This document shows positions 36,736 to 49,900 of a stretch of DNA of 64,000 bases, in pieces. The notes beneath the pieces were generated by a model, which was not told where the DNA came from, made no database searches, and saw nothing but the letters and a program-made list of their open reading frames with translations. The position numbers and the translations under genes were made by a program. The DNA is from Styela clava (lineage: Eukaryota > Chordata > Ascidiacea > Stolidobranchia > Styelidae): contig NC_135263.1 in assembly GCF_964204865.1 (NCBI RefSeq), positions 12,197,426 through 12,261,425 on the forward strand, given 5' to 3'. The first letter of the stretch is position 1. Each line of letters starts with the position of its first letter.

Positions 36736-39700
36736 ATGGAATACTTCTGGAAATCCGTTCTTTTGTGTGTCATGTCCTTAATTGTTGTCATGGAAGCATC
36801 ATATTCAAACATAGGTAAATTTAGCTAATGATTTATGTAAATCTGATAAATATTTGTCGAATTTCAATGTTTAAATCAACGCTCACAGTTATGTGGGTTG
36901 GAAGATAGACTAATAATTTCAAATATAATACTAATTTTGTGTTAAATCAATCTACCTATTTACAATTTTAGTACTGTGGTTGTAAAACATTTTCATACAA
37001 ATATTTTATTCGAAAAATTGAGGCCAAGGTAATAAAAATGATTATATGTTGATATTGATAAAATTTATCTTTCTAGATTCCTGTAAAAAAATTCCTCCTG
37101 CGCGACGAATTGAATGTGGATGGCCAGGCATAAGAAGAGCATCTTGCGAAGCTAAAGGATGTTGCTATGATTCAAGATACATGAAAAGTCTTTGGTGTTT
37201 TAAAAAAGAGGAACATACGCAAGGTAAGTTTCTAGTATTTGAAGTAAATTAGTCTTTCTATGGGCGTACAGCCTATAAAAAGGTTGCACACTAATTAAAA
37301 TTATGTATATGCATCAGCGACAAATTGCGTGTTTTCTTGATTTTCATTTAGTATGGCAGCTTTAAAATTTCCCATTCGATTTCCAGTGAACTATCGCAAC
37401 CACTCACTCAAATTTTAATTTATATATTATTGTTTATAATATAATATTATAATTTAAAATATATTCCATCCTATTTCAAATGGCATATCATACAAAACAT
37501 CAATATGATGCTTTGAGATGAAGTATCTGTTCGTCTGTTTATGACTCACATATTGTGACCGCATATTTTATATATTAATTTAGGATATAAACATTGGTCA
37601 CATTCGTTTTTTAATTCCTAAGAAAACTGGGTCTTGTTGTTTTTCACTGGGATAATTGATGCAAATAGAATTATCGAGAATTCTAATCAATGATATTCAT
37701 TCGATATCACAACCTCAGAATAATTAATGTAACAACAAGTTGCTTTCAAAGCCTCCAGGATTTGTGGTTATCTATAGACGTGCGTTGGTAAAATGAGAAA
37801 GAATAAAGTCAATTCTAGAGTTTGGATACCATAACACAACATGTAAATGCTGGACGTGTATCGATATGAACATTGACGTGTTAGGGGGGGTTGATGAGAA
37901 GTATGACTCAAAAGTTGATGAGAAAAGACGACGGTTTTGTATTAGCTAAATAAAAGTTAGTCATCGATAAAAATATGGGCGAAAACAAGTACAAAAATTT
38001 CGCAACCCGTCTTTTCTTAATTGCATCTTATAAATTTAGCTTTTGAGTCGTTAGCCATATTCAGAGGCGGTTCCCAATGATGTAATAAATCATTTATAAA
38101 AAAATTCTCTATATGCCAAAAGCGTCATCGAGTTGAAATATTCTACAAAAAATGAAATCCTGTTTATGCACTTCAATGTTGCAATTGAGATTAATGACAT
38201 TCTAACGGCACCAAGTGAATTGAGCTATATTGCCATGGCATGATAATGACTGAAACTTACTAAGTTACGTAAATTGTGCTGTGCCTAGTAATCTATTCAA
38301 ACATGTTTACTGCTTGAGTATTCTTCGTTGCCGTCAGCGTTGTAATCGATTAATTGAATATTTCTCCTAATTTAGTTTATTCGCAATTAAACGTTTCTGA
38401 TCGTGACGTCATAGAAAAATATACTTTCTTGGTTTCAATAACAATTTATTGAACGGAATCTTATATATTATGTTTTAATCCGAAAGAAACTTTGTTCAGA
38501 ATGAATTAACATTCAGTCTTTATATGTCAAAACTACAACCGGATGTCTTCGTCTTGACGATGTTGCTATTCGTGTCAGAAACTTCGTTAAAACAGAAAAC
38601 AATTTATTTCATCAATCATATCGCAGCAATGTTTTCTGTCAAACGTAAATCAAACATGATCCTCTCAAATTTGTGGCCATATTTTATGAAGAATTATGTC
38701 ATTTTGTCACATTTTTGTGTTTCGATATTATGTAAAAGTAACATAGCACAACAATAACTTATGAATAAATATTTATATATATTACTTTATTCCATACTGT
38801 GAAAAGCCCTGAACGGAAGCGAAACTTTAATTAAAATTTTATACCGAGAAATAATTTATATTGTTTTTGTTTATTAATATCAAATGTCGAAATTATTACA
38901 TCATCTCAGAATAATATTATGTGTAAAATTCACAGAAAAAACTAAAACTTTTGACAACAAATTTCTATTAAACAACAAACTGATTGCGAAGATTTGTTAT
39001 TCAGTTGGTCTTGCTAATATTTTCAAGCAATATTTAGACTACTTTCTTTAATTTGTTTGTGTCGAAAGATTCTTTAATGTCCGATAGTTTGCGACCCGAT
39101 CCTTAAGCGATTTTCGTTCTTCCATTTCCATGTTTAAGCCTTTTGAAAAATTTTAGGGCGCCCCAATTGGACACAAAATTCGCTTATTATTTTACTACAT
39201 TTCACGTTCTAAAGTGAATTCCGGTGACCGCAAATGAATTCCTATATAAATCATTATATTCCCCATGATATTTATTACAAAATGAAATGCCTTTACAAAA
39301 AACGGATCGCAAATTATTTATTCAGAATTAGATTAGTTAATGCATGATTTAAACTCTACCAAAAAAATTGTCACGTATCCTTATGTGAATAACTGAAAGA
39401 AACTATTTTAATTCTCGTTTTTATTGAAAGTATACTTAGTTCGATGAACAACAATATGTGTATTTACAGCTTAGCGAGCATTACTGATTACAATCTACAC
39501 TCGTAAGCAAAGCCATCATTGTACAACTTTCTTACACCCGATAAAGGTCTCTTTAAATGGCATGTGGTGCGTGGTTTTCTATCTAGTAGTAGTGAATGGA
39601 GGTTCATTGGGCACGAAATGTACACATGGATCGTTTCTGCTAAACTGCTATTGTTGTTGGGATGACATTTGTTTGATTTGAAATGACGTCAGACAGGCCC

Positions 39701-42700
39701 GACATCTTCTGAGTCCGACAATCTGGTGCGCAGTAACCACTGCTCTGTTGCGATCTCACCGGTACCGTTACGAATTGTTGCTGCGGTGGGACTCTGACTC
39801 TGAAATTCTGATTTGAAATCTTTGAATCATCCGGTAACGTATTTCATTGTAATTGGCGTAGGCTACCGGCACTAAGGTTAGTTATTGGGCCTTGTAGTCT
39901 TGTTACAAACTGTAATTTATTTCGACTTATTTGTCAACTTGGAAGTTTAAAGATAAATCCAAAGAGACATAGGAATCTTCAAATGCAGTTGGAATGGTTT
40001 CTAATATGGAAATCAAAGTAATGCTACACGTATGCCAAACAGTTGTATGTCTCCGCATACGGCATGTTTCCTACACATTTTCGGACTACAATAATGTTGA
40101 AAATGTAATTACTATAATAGCGGCTACTTACCAAATGTTCACAACAATAGTGTTTGCATTGCGCGGTTGCAGCAGGAAAATGATGAACAGCTAACCCAAC
40201 CGTAAATATACAAACCTAGTGTCATGCCCTTACGCCCGACCTTGTTTTGGACGTAAAAAAAATTATGGACGCTCCGAACTGAAACAAATAAATCGCTTCA
40301 TTAACCGATTTGTAATAGTTACAGTACTTGCTACTAAGAGTAACTGAAAATCAAATCTGGAAGCAACACAACATGGTACAAAACTAATACGTGCCGGAAA
40401 GCGGCTTTGCCTAACCCCCAGCACGGCGGTTATCTTTAATTGATCAAACGAATGTTAGGTTTGGCGCGGAATTGGAAGGCGTGTGCGCGTAGCGTACTGT
40501 CACAAGAAACGTCAACGTGACAACGACCTTAGATTACAGTGTGATAATAAAAACTGCAATGCGTGCCAGTTAAATATGACATGTACTTTATTGATCCTAA
40601 CAATATATCAAATCTAAGTCTAATATTAGATTAATTGAATGTATAGCAGTTGACAAACTAATACTAAAACACTTTTTTTAATCGAGTACACAACGTTGCT
40701 CTAAATTCATTGTAGAATTTTATTACTTTTTATAAAAAAAAATCCAAAATGTTTTATGCAGAGACTTATATAGACAGAAAGACTCAATCACATACGCACT
40801 CGGCTATCATGGAACTTTTAAACCGAAGTCTTCTAAGCTGGAGTTAAAATAGAACTCGACTTAATTTCATGATAATTATCCGTGTATAATTATTTGTATC
40901 AAATGAAACAGTATGTATTTAGATTTTTGTTAAAGACAATGAGTATCAAAAGATAACAAAATATTTCAGATACTCACGATATAAAAAGTATTCTATTTAT
41001 ATCGGGATTCCAAGTACAAATAGAATTCTGACTGAATATTTACTTATAAATACCACAAAAAATGAAATGTTGATGGAATTAACAACAAAAATGTCGGATA
41101 CCTACCGTTTAATAAACCACCGCGGAGAACAGCACTGTGTCAGTCGGTGTACAGTTAATTATACTTTAAGCCTTGAGCAGATTTCCATTCTGCCCACCTA
41201 TCTAGGATCTTATCTGGCATTTAAATAGAATTTCATATTTATAATGAACTTTCCGGAAATGTACTGTTTTTTTAAAACTATTTGATTAAAGAATATTATA
41301 TATATATATTTGAATATGCGTCAGCTACGCCTAATGATAAAGCCTCGCATCACTGATTCTTATTTAATGTGAGAACAATTATTCAATAATATGTGTAATG
41401 TGACAGGATTATACTTTTGATTTTATTAATAAATATGCACAGTAGCATAAATTCCTTTGAGTGTAATCCTTTTTTTATTGTATTAATTAATCTTCAAATG
41501 AAAAGGGTGTGGGTAATATTAATTTTAAATGTGAGTGGTTTTAGTTGATATAACAAAACTTGTCAAAATCAAACTCAAGCCTAAAATATGAAAATTTGAT
41601 AACAGCTAGTTAAGTGCCTCACATTCTGTCACTAACGCATTTCCATTAGGTCACGAACAAAGAAAACTGGAATTTGCGAAAAAGAGATCGGCGTTATCTC
41701 GGGTATACAAATTTTTGCTGAATCATTGCTTATTCTTTTCGTAAACAAAAATTCACTTGCTGGATTACTTTAGCTGTGCACTGTAAAAATGACAGATGGA
41801 GATCAATCAAAATGCATCTGACGGGGTTTTTTCAGTCAGGACAACTGCAAGTGCATATAATATATACAGTGGCCGAAAATTTCACACCTACCAGTTATTT
41901 TACATTGCATATACAAACTCTGGAATCGAAGTGCGACTACAAGTATGCCTACCATAATAATCAATAAAACATGCTACCAAATATGGTTTTGTGGCGAATC
42001 GTACTTGTGATCAAGCATATTTTTGTCACAATTACACTAATATTATATGTACATATTTATTATTATTTATTCTGATTGTATTTTGGTACTTGAATTCTAA
42101 CGACACTTCGCACTTTTTATGATTAGCATTCATAAAAATCAAACAGTTCACACAACACAATTATTGTGATACCATATAAAACCAATATGACTGGATTAAA
42201 ACTTTAATGCGTGGGAGAAAAAATGTTAAATCATAAACTGCCAAAACAAATGCCACAAGCAATAATTATGTTTGAGCCCCGCGATACGGAATGATCTGAT
42301 TATATTATCTGATCACAACTTGTGGATTACAAGAGGATTGGCGTGTGTAATCTTTAAACCTAATTCGTTTTTATGTAATCGTGTACATTTTTAAGTCAAT
42401 TTTCGGTTATTTAGCGATACATATTACAATGTATATAACGGTACATTTTGAAATTGGTTGCATCAATAAATATTGAATTGGAAATAAATTCAAATTTCCC
42501 TTTTGGCCTCATATATCGACTTTATAAGTATATTTATATCTGGTACAAAAGCAATCGCTTGTGGTGCCAGAAACTAAAATATCCGTATCCAATTGTATAT
42601 TTATGGAACAATGATGTGGTACATACATTCGATAGGTATCTGTTTTTAAGACGCGATATTATCCCTTTTAAATGTAAAAAATTATTGAAAGAGCAAATAA

Positions 42701-45220
42701 TTGCTTAAATGGCATTTGCAAGTGTCGAGGAATTTGGAAATGATTTTCCAAGGAAGCCAAATAGTCGTTTTCCATAAATATTTTCAAAAGTAGTAATAAA
42801 AGTAAGTAAATCTGTAAATAAAAAAAGTCAAAATCACAATTTATATATAACGATTTATTTATTGTTTTAACTGTACAACTATCGCATAGTGCTTCACAAT
42901 GTATTCGTTCAGAATTTCTATTTTTTTCTTGCGTTTTAAATCAACAAATACTTTCTTCTAGATTCGGACTTGACAGAGGTAGAAACCGAAGGCTCTGTGT
43001 TGAGGACTTGTGCTGTCGCATCTAGTGACCGCGTGGATTGTGGATGGCCTAGTATTAAAAAAGTAATTTGTGAGAACAGAGGTTGCTGCTATAGTGAACA
43101 AATCAAAAATTCCTATTGGTGTTTTCAGCCAGGTATAAAAACACGATTTTTTTCTCATTTTGCTCGCAACGGCATTGAAATTCCAGGAAGTATTAGATGG
43201 TGATTCACGGATTCAATTTAAAACAGTCGCGAGGACACAAATTGGTCTTGCGATTTCAGATAATTTTTCACAGATTTTGTACGTTTTGAGGAATTACGCG
43301 AGACCGCTTTTCCCACCCTTCCGACAATTTGAACTTCATATTTGAATAATTAACGATCCTTGTTTTTGATGAGTCTTAATTGATTGGCGTATTTTTAGCG
43401 CTTTATTTTTCTATTGCAGCAACCTTGTTCATTCAACCTATAATGCAGTATGTAATGAAATGTGTTTCAACTTGCACTGCATTATCCTGGAGAAGAACTG
43501 TAACTTTGGGATCAACATGCAAAACAGACTCTCGGTGTTGGCGGAAGAAGCATGGAATATTGGGATCCATCTGCATGACATTATGCAAATCAAATTCAAG
43601 TAATGTTAAAGTTGTGAATAAGGCCTTTCATTTATAACTCTGTAATGCGTTATTATAATATAATATCAAAGAATTGACAGTAATTAATTCCGACGTTAGG
43701 TTCGAAGTATAATATATTAGAGTCCGGTGATTCTCAAATTTTTTAGGCAGCGCTCCCTTTTTAGAATTTGTTAAGTCTCGCCTCAAAAATAACTGGCTAA
43801 CAATAAGATACAAATGACAGATGATGAGACGAAAGTAGTTTTTATTAAAAAAAAAACGATGAAAATACGTGGATGGAACGTAAATGTCCAACAGAGGAAG
43901 CTTAAATAAGGCGGGCAAGATCAAATCTAACAAATATTTTCATTTTCAATAAGCTTCACGTCTTCTCAAAAAATTGTCTACGCCCTCTTTGTAGACCGCC
44001 ACTGTTAGAAAACCACTGTTAGACTAAATAGTATGAAAACAAGTAAAATTTGAAATTCCGATGATATTAAAGATGAAAATCGGCGGCCTTTAATGCTGGC
44101 TTGCGTTTTAAAGCGGTTAGTTAGTCATGCCATGTCTCAGTAGTTCAGTAAATTCACATAAACATTAGCATGAGGATGGCATTTTACCTAGTAAAATAAA
44201 GGAGAAAAATTGAATAAAAAAGATTCAGAAATAAAAGTTTCTTTATAAATACAAAAAGGTTGAAATATTTAGGACATATTAGTAATGGAGAATTATTTTT
44301 CTCATTTTACAAATTAAAATTGTTGTTACAGCCGTCAAGGAATATATTAAAAATGTATCATCTTGCCTTGGGCTCAGTAATGCCATTCGACGAAAAACTT
44401 CACGAAAATGTGAAGTTGATATCTCCTGTTGGACGAAAATGCATGGAAAAGAAGTTGGGAGATGTTTTGCTAAATATTCAACTTCGGTTGGAGGGAGGGA
44501 GTCTATTATTGAAGGTATACATACATGTATTTGTGGGATGAATTGTAACCTTTTTATAGTTGTGCGATAACGCCTACACAGCCATAAAATTGCACAATAA
44601 AGCATGTTCTTTTTGAACAATTTTCTCGGGCATCGTGCACTAACCTTTCGAAAAGATATTATCAGATATATAATATGCCAATTTGTATGTAAAAAAAACT
44701 TTAATGGGAAGTTATAGTCCTACCACTCATACGTGACAAACTGAACGTATCTTAGATCAATAATGAATAAAAAAATAAGTGACGTTGTTGGGACAATTAT
44801 GTATGTATAATGTCACCATGTCGATGGTACTTTTTGAGGTTATTCGCTTTCAAATCTTAATCTTTCCTTTCATTGAGGTTATTGTCATTTCCTAATCTCT
44901 AATCTAGCAACAACGAAAAAAACGATTTGTGTATTTGTCACCATGTGCTTTGTATATAAGTTCTTTTTTACTCAACGCAAAATGTTGAACTATAATTATC
45001 TTTTCTAGATCTCGGACAAGTTGCAAGACAACCCGAAATTCAAATGCCTTTGCTATCACTGAAACCAGCAGTCGAAAAAAACGTGTCTAGTAACAAAGAC
45101 TGGTTAATACATCGAGATCCGAATCAACAAAATTCTAGTTTTGAGGTTCAAGTGTCAGTAATATCAATAACAGACTTGACAGAAGACGAAGACACCGAAC
45201 CTTGGTGGAATAGGGCGTAA
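36736..45220 (+). CDS. Secreted protein with two trefoil domains and two copies of an unrecognised cysteine module, 323 aa, six exons
   Basis: Exons 36736-36814, 37077-37223, 42962-43132, 43420-43599, 44332-44514 and 45009-45220 (stop TAA at 45218-45220); every intron is phase 1, the usual mark of shuffled extracellular modules. Residues 1 to about 23 are a signal peptide. Trefoil 1 has Cys 29, 40, 50, 55, 56 and 67, and trefoil 2 has Cys 92, 102, 112, 117, 118 and 129, both matching the P-type spacing with GCCY and WCF. Trefoil proteins are secreted, protease-resistant partners of mucins. Exons 4 and 5 each encode a module with C-x14-C-x5-C-W-x3-H-G-x5-C (module A Cys 151-184, module B Cys 204-237), unknown to me. 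Exon 6 gives an acidic tail of about 70 residues ending EPWWNRA. There is no transmembrane segment or GPI signal, so it should be released. Exons 2 and 3 are 5.7 kb apart, and I found no extra trefoil exon between them. Confidence 0.85.
37224..42961. other. Long intron 2 of the trefoil gene, no recognised content
   Basis: 5738 bp of AT-rich DNA. I searched by eye for further trefoil exons (TGTGGATGGCC-type cores) and found none. ORFs here are short and look random. Short TA runs occur near 41297. Confidence 0.5.
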
Positions 45221-45354
45221 ATATTACGAAGCAGAAAGTGGCGTTAGCGACCCTAAATGAATACAGCTGGTGTAACTTGTATACATTATCGTTAAATGCA
45301 TATCTTATGTGCAGCTACATTTCAATGCCGACGTGGAACTTCCAACACTAAGAA

Positions 45355-45563
45355 TATCTCCGTAGTGTGTGTATTAGGTTAGGGTTAGGCCATAATTTTA
45401 TTCCGATTTTACTTATTTTAGTTCTATTACAAGTTCGGAGACTGTCTATGTCAGCCAAGTGAATAATACACCTTCTGTTCACAGGCTCCAGTCCCTTACA
45501 CAACTTGTAGTAGGCGAACAAAATTAGTCACCTCCATATTGGTTCACACACTTCCGGGGTGCC
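45355..45563 (+). mobile_element. Small inverted-repeat element (MITE-like), copy C
   Basis: It aligns end to end with 8784-8994. The left end GTAGTGTGTGTATTAGG is an imperfect complement of the right end GGTTCACACACTTCC. It starts about 135 bp after the trefoil gene stop codon and may be part of its 3' UTR. Confidence 0.6.
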
Positions 45564-46904
45564 ACACTAGGTTACGATGACGTTCACCTATACATCGCAT
45601 GCAAATTGCTATATATATGTGGAGTGTATTTTTGATGTCGTTCAAGCTCCGTATCTGTTAATATTCTGTTTGTAATACTGTGACATACTTGTTGTTTTAT
45701 AAAGTATTATATTAATAAGACAAAGACAATTAAAAAAGTCTGCGAAGCAAAGCTGAAATATATGAACACGCAGGCCGCGCACCAGATAAGCATCGAGTTT
45801 ATGGAAAGATTCGGAGACAGGCATGACGGAACAATATGCTTCAAGATGTTATGTATAAAAGTGTTCTCTTAAAATAGAATTAAACAGCAAAATTTTGAGT
45901 GAATTAACAGCTCCAACAAGATTAAAGTATGATTTTTTTCAAGCAACTGAAAACAAAATATAAAAAAGTGATATGCCAACAACGGTGTCAAATATCCTTA
46001 TGTACTCAAAGCGATCGACCCATTATTAGTAAAGAAGAGCACTTCCGAAATCTTATCAAAAATTGTCCGTGTAAATACTTATCGGGCGGGATACAAAATC
46101 GTTTGGGCCGTTCATATCAAGGCTATGGAGTAGGAGAAAATTTACAATCAACTTCGAGTTGGAAAAAATTTTGACTTTGACTAAATTTATAAATATTATA
46201 GACTACCGACTCCAAGAAAATAACAGTTCAATAACAAAAAAAATTACATATGCGAGGCTTCGTCAATGGACTATTAAGATCTCCTCACAAACTTACCTTT
46301 AACGATTTCTGAATTCCGAATCAGATTTTGAAAACACGGCCCCGGATCCAAAGCCCTGCATCATAAGCGTTTACAAACCTCCGAAATTCATATGTGGTTT
46401 CAAATATTCTAGGGTCTGTCACAAAGGAATCAATAACACACGATTAACCTTATACACTGGCTTTGTCATGTTCCCCACACACAACAACCAACTAACGCTG
46501 CTAACATGACAGTACTCAAACCCAATAAAAAAATCAACAAAAATAAATATTCCATCCATCATCTTATATTCGGTCAAAACAAAGCATTATTCTTCCGTTT
46601 CTTGCCCAAGGAAATCCGACAAACAAACCACAGAGTTACCTCCGATTAGGCTATGGTTAACACAAGCATTATAGATGATAATATCACAGCATACATGCCG
46701 TCAAAAAAATTTCACCCAAAACCTCTACCAGTTTCCACATTGGTTTTAACCAGCAATCCTACAAGAACATTATCTTGTAATGTGCAGAAAAATATCAACA
46801 GTTTTAACTTTTATCCGACTTTTAGCAAAATATCAGTGCTTCAATAAACATAAATTGCAACTAAGCTCCTATCAGAAATTATTTGCACAATTTTTTGAGT
46901 TTTG
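45564..46904. other. Intergenic region between convergent trefoil and EIF2B5 genes
   Basis: It lies between the 3' ends of the two genes. ORFs are short, with no recognisable products. No clear polyadenylation signal for either gene could be fixed. Confidence 0.4.
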
Positions 46905-49900
46905 TCATGAGCTGTCATCTTCGCTAGATGACTCTTCTTCTGCCTCTTGTAGCCAATCAATAAATTTGGTAACCTGAAAAAATTGAATTCAAAAAGTATT
47001 GCTGTTACCTAGGACTTCCACTATTACAATTCCTAACGATAAAGTGCCAATGTTTTTTCAAACACCGGGACTCAAGTTGAATGATGAGAGCTTGATAACC
47101 TGGTGAGTTTAAGGAGCGAAATATAACAATATCAGAATACTTACTGATTTTCGTAATTGGTTGGGAGTTACGTCAGAAACTTCTGAAGTTTGCACTGTAG
47201 AAGGATTTTTATGCCATGATAAAATTACTTCTTCTGCTAAGATGTCATTCTCATATAATAACATCAAAATCTAGAATAGGAACACAGTAATACTTATAAA
47301 CATAGTAATATTTCTAAATCACAGCTGAAGACTTTAATTTTAGCCTTCATAATATTTAATATAAATTAGTCATCGAATATCCAACTTAGGAATTTTTTTT
47401 ATCTTATTAGCATTAGTCAGAAATAATAAAGTTAAATTTACCACATCTACCAGTCTGTGTCGGGCACACAGGATCAGTTAGCTAGTTATTATTTATTTCA
47501 GATGCATGAACTTGATGGTGAAGGAAGTTGTAACCGATTAGTGATTACGTGAACACCCTGCAGCGGTGTGGAGTCCAGCAATCCTCTCGGCTCTCATACA
47601 TAATTATCACCCACAGGATTCAAACCCACACAGGGTAATCAGACGTGCGATCGCAAGTGTATTCCTAACGTTTAGCACGGTGCATCAACAATTTTATGAT
47701 TAGTAGTAACGATATGTAAAAAATGAACAAAGCTTAAGAATATACCTTGATAAGACAATCATAAGCATGTTTGTTGCATAAGCAATATTGTTCAATTTCA
47801 TTAATACATTCCATCTGTGACTGACTTGTTTTATTATAATTCATGAAAACTGGAGACATATATAACAGAACCTGAAAAGAGGAATTATTTAGTCAAATCA
47901 AGTGTTTTGATGGTGTTACTGCTTGAAATTTTCACCCAATTCCCTAGCACGGCTTGCATCCTTGCCTAGATGTTGTTCATGTCCAAAAAATAGTACATGT
48001 AAGAAAAGTTTAGCACATCATAATTCTATTTGCGATAATTTTACTGTATTGCATGCTGAAAAAATTAGTACCTTTTTCAAAGCTGGAAAGAATGGTGCAC
48101 CATTGCATCTCAAATAAGAAATCTCAAATGTGGCTTTAGTAACATTTCGAATAACGTCCTGTATCGTGACATTGTAAGCATATTTTGATGAGTTAATTTC
48201 CAAAATTAAATTATCGCACTTGATACTTTCTTCTATTCCTCGTGATAAACTGTCTTTGACTTCTTTGAAAAATACTAAAAAGATAGAGCATACAAGAATC
48301 AACGTTCATGATAGAAACATGGAAAAGCAAGCGAGGTGAACCACTAGCTTAGGTTTATGTTACCAAAACAAAACCTATATTAAAAGTGGCTGATGCAAAA
48401 ATTTATGTATACAGCTAATATGTTTGTACTTTAAGAGAATTTGGTCAAAGAAGCTCATGCATTCAAAATCAAAGGAGACTCATCTTTGAGCAAAGTTACG
48501 AGAGACCATTGAAATGCTATCGAAACTATATAGATTGAAATTTGATAGGTGCATTGATTTTTAAATACATTGATAAATTTTTGAGAAACAATTGACATTG
48601 GTAATACATTCAATGAACAAAACCGCCATAATGGATTGATGCCATCTTATACACTTCTTGTAAGCCCAAACTCACGGATTCATCATTAAATATCCTTGTC
48701 TAGCCCCCTGACACACCTACGCCTATCACTAATATAAAAAAAAATTTAGTTAAACTGACCCCTGTATGATTCTATTACCTGCTGGAATGAAAACTTACAT
48801 GTTATTGAATTTTCTTCATTCTCATAATCCTCCATGTCACTTCCATCTGTTGAAATATCATCATCTTCTGATGATTCCGCGTCACTATATGTTGGGAACA
48901 TTTTATCTCTCTCAGTGAGAGACATTCCTAAATAAGAAAGAATATTGATTCCAATCTGTGATAATGGTAATCATTAACCCTTTCCGTGTGGAACGACAAA
49001 AGTCGCTAGATTGCAGCGGGTACGTTGATGTACTCCACTGTTTTATTTAGCAATCGGTCGCAAACTGCTGGTCTAGTTTTTCCGGGTTTTAGTTTATTGA
49101 TAAGAAGTCTTCTTCGAGATTAACATAAGCGACGGTAAATCTCGCTTTCGTTTACGACGGGAATTTTATTTGCGGCAGAACGAGGGAGTGTTTTTGAAAT
49201 TTATGCAATGTTTTTTGGGTGGTAATAGAAGACATATTATCCCTTCTATCTACCAAAGTATTTTGAGTTAGATCACGAAATTGCTACAGCAATATTATGC
49301 TATTGTTTGCCAACCACCAAGCGGTAACAGTAAAGGATTTAGCGAATATTTCTATTTTTTATCACGGTTTGGAGTTTCAACTCCCAAGAAAATGAAATGC
49401 CTTTTTTCTATCCGGTTGGTGACTCAGACCCCCACTTTCAGAAAAACTTTTTTTTTAATCGCCAATTGCAAGCCCTTTAAATAAGCTTTCCAACGAGCCG
49501 TCAGTGGGCAGCAGAGGATCATTAGTTTTTCGTTAGTCGATCGATAAGTTGTGGGGGTACAAATGCATAAAATCGGCGTAGCAAATACGATTATTTAATA
49601 AAAAATAAAAATCGCATGGAAAGGGTTAAACAGTTTATTAATCTTTCAACAGTATGGCTTATCGTGTTCAAGCATTAGTAAACCATGTATGAGCTCAAAG
49701 GTTGTGGGGTATAAATGTGTGTGAGAAGATTGCTGACTCCTTGCCACCATAGGGTAGTTCACTTAACCAGCTACCTCCACCATCAAGTCCATGCATCTAA
49801 AAATGAATAACTGGCTAACCAATCCCATACCCATAGATTACCCAGTTTTTACATTACTGCTTCCTTATAATGATCAAGGCTCGGTTTAATGAATAATTAG

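Noticed and set aside
43490..43590. Phospholipase A2 or ShK signature in the cysteine module (CW-x3-HG)
   Set aside because: PLA2 needs CC-x2-HD and a calcium loop, and ShK spacing differs; neither fits both copies.
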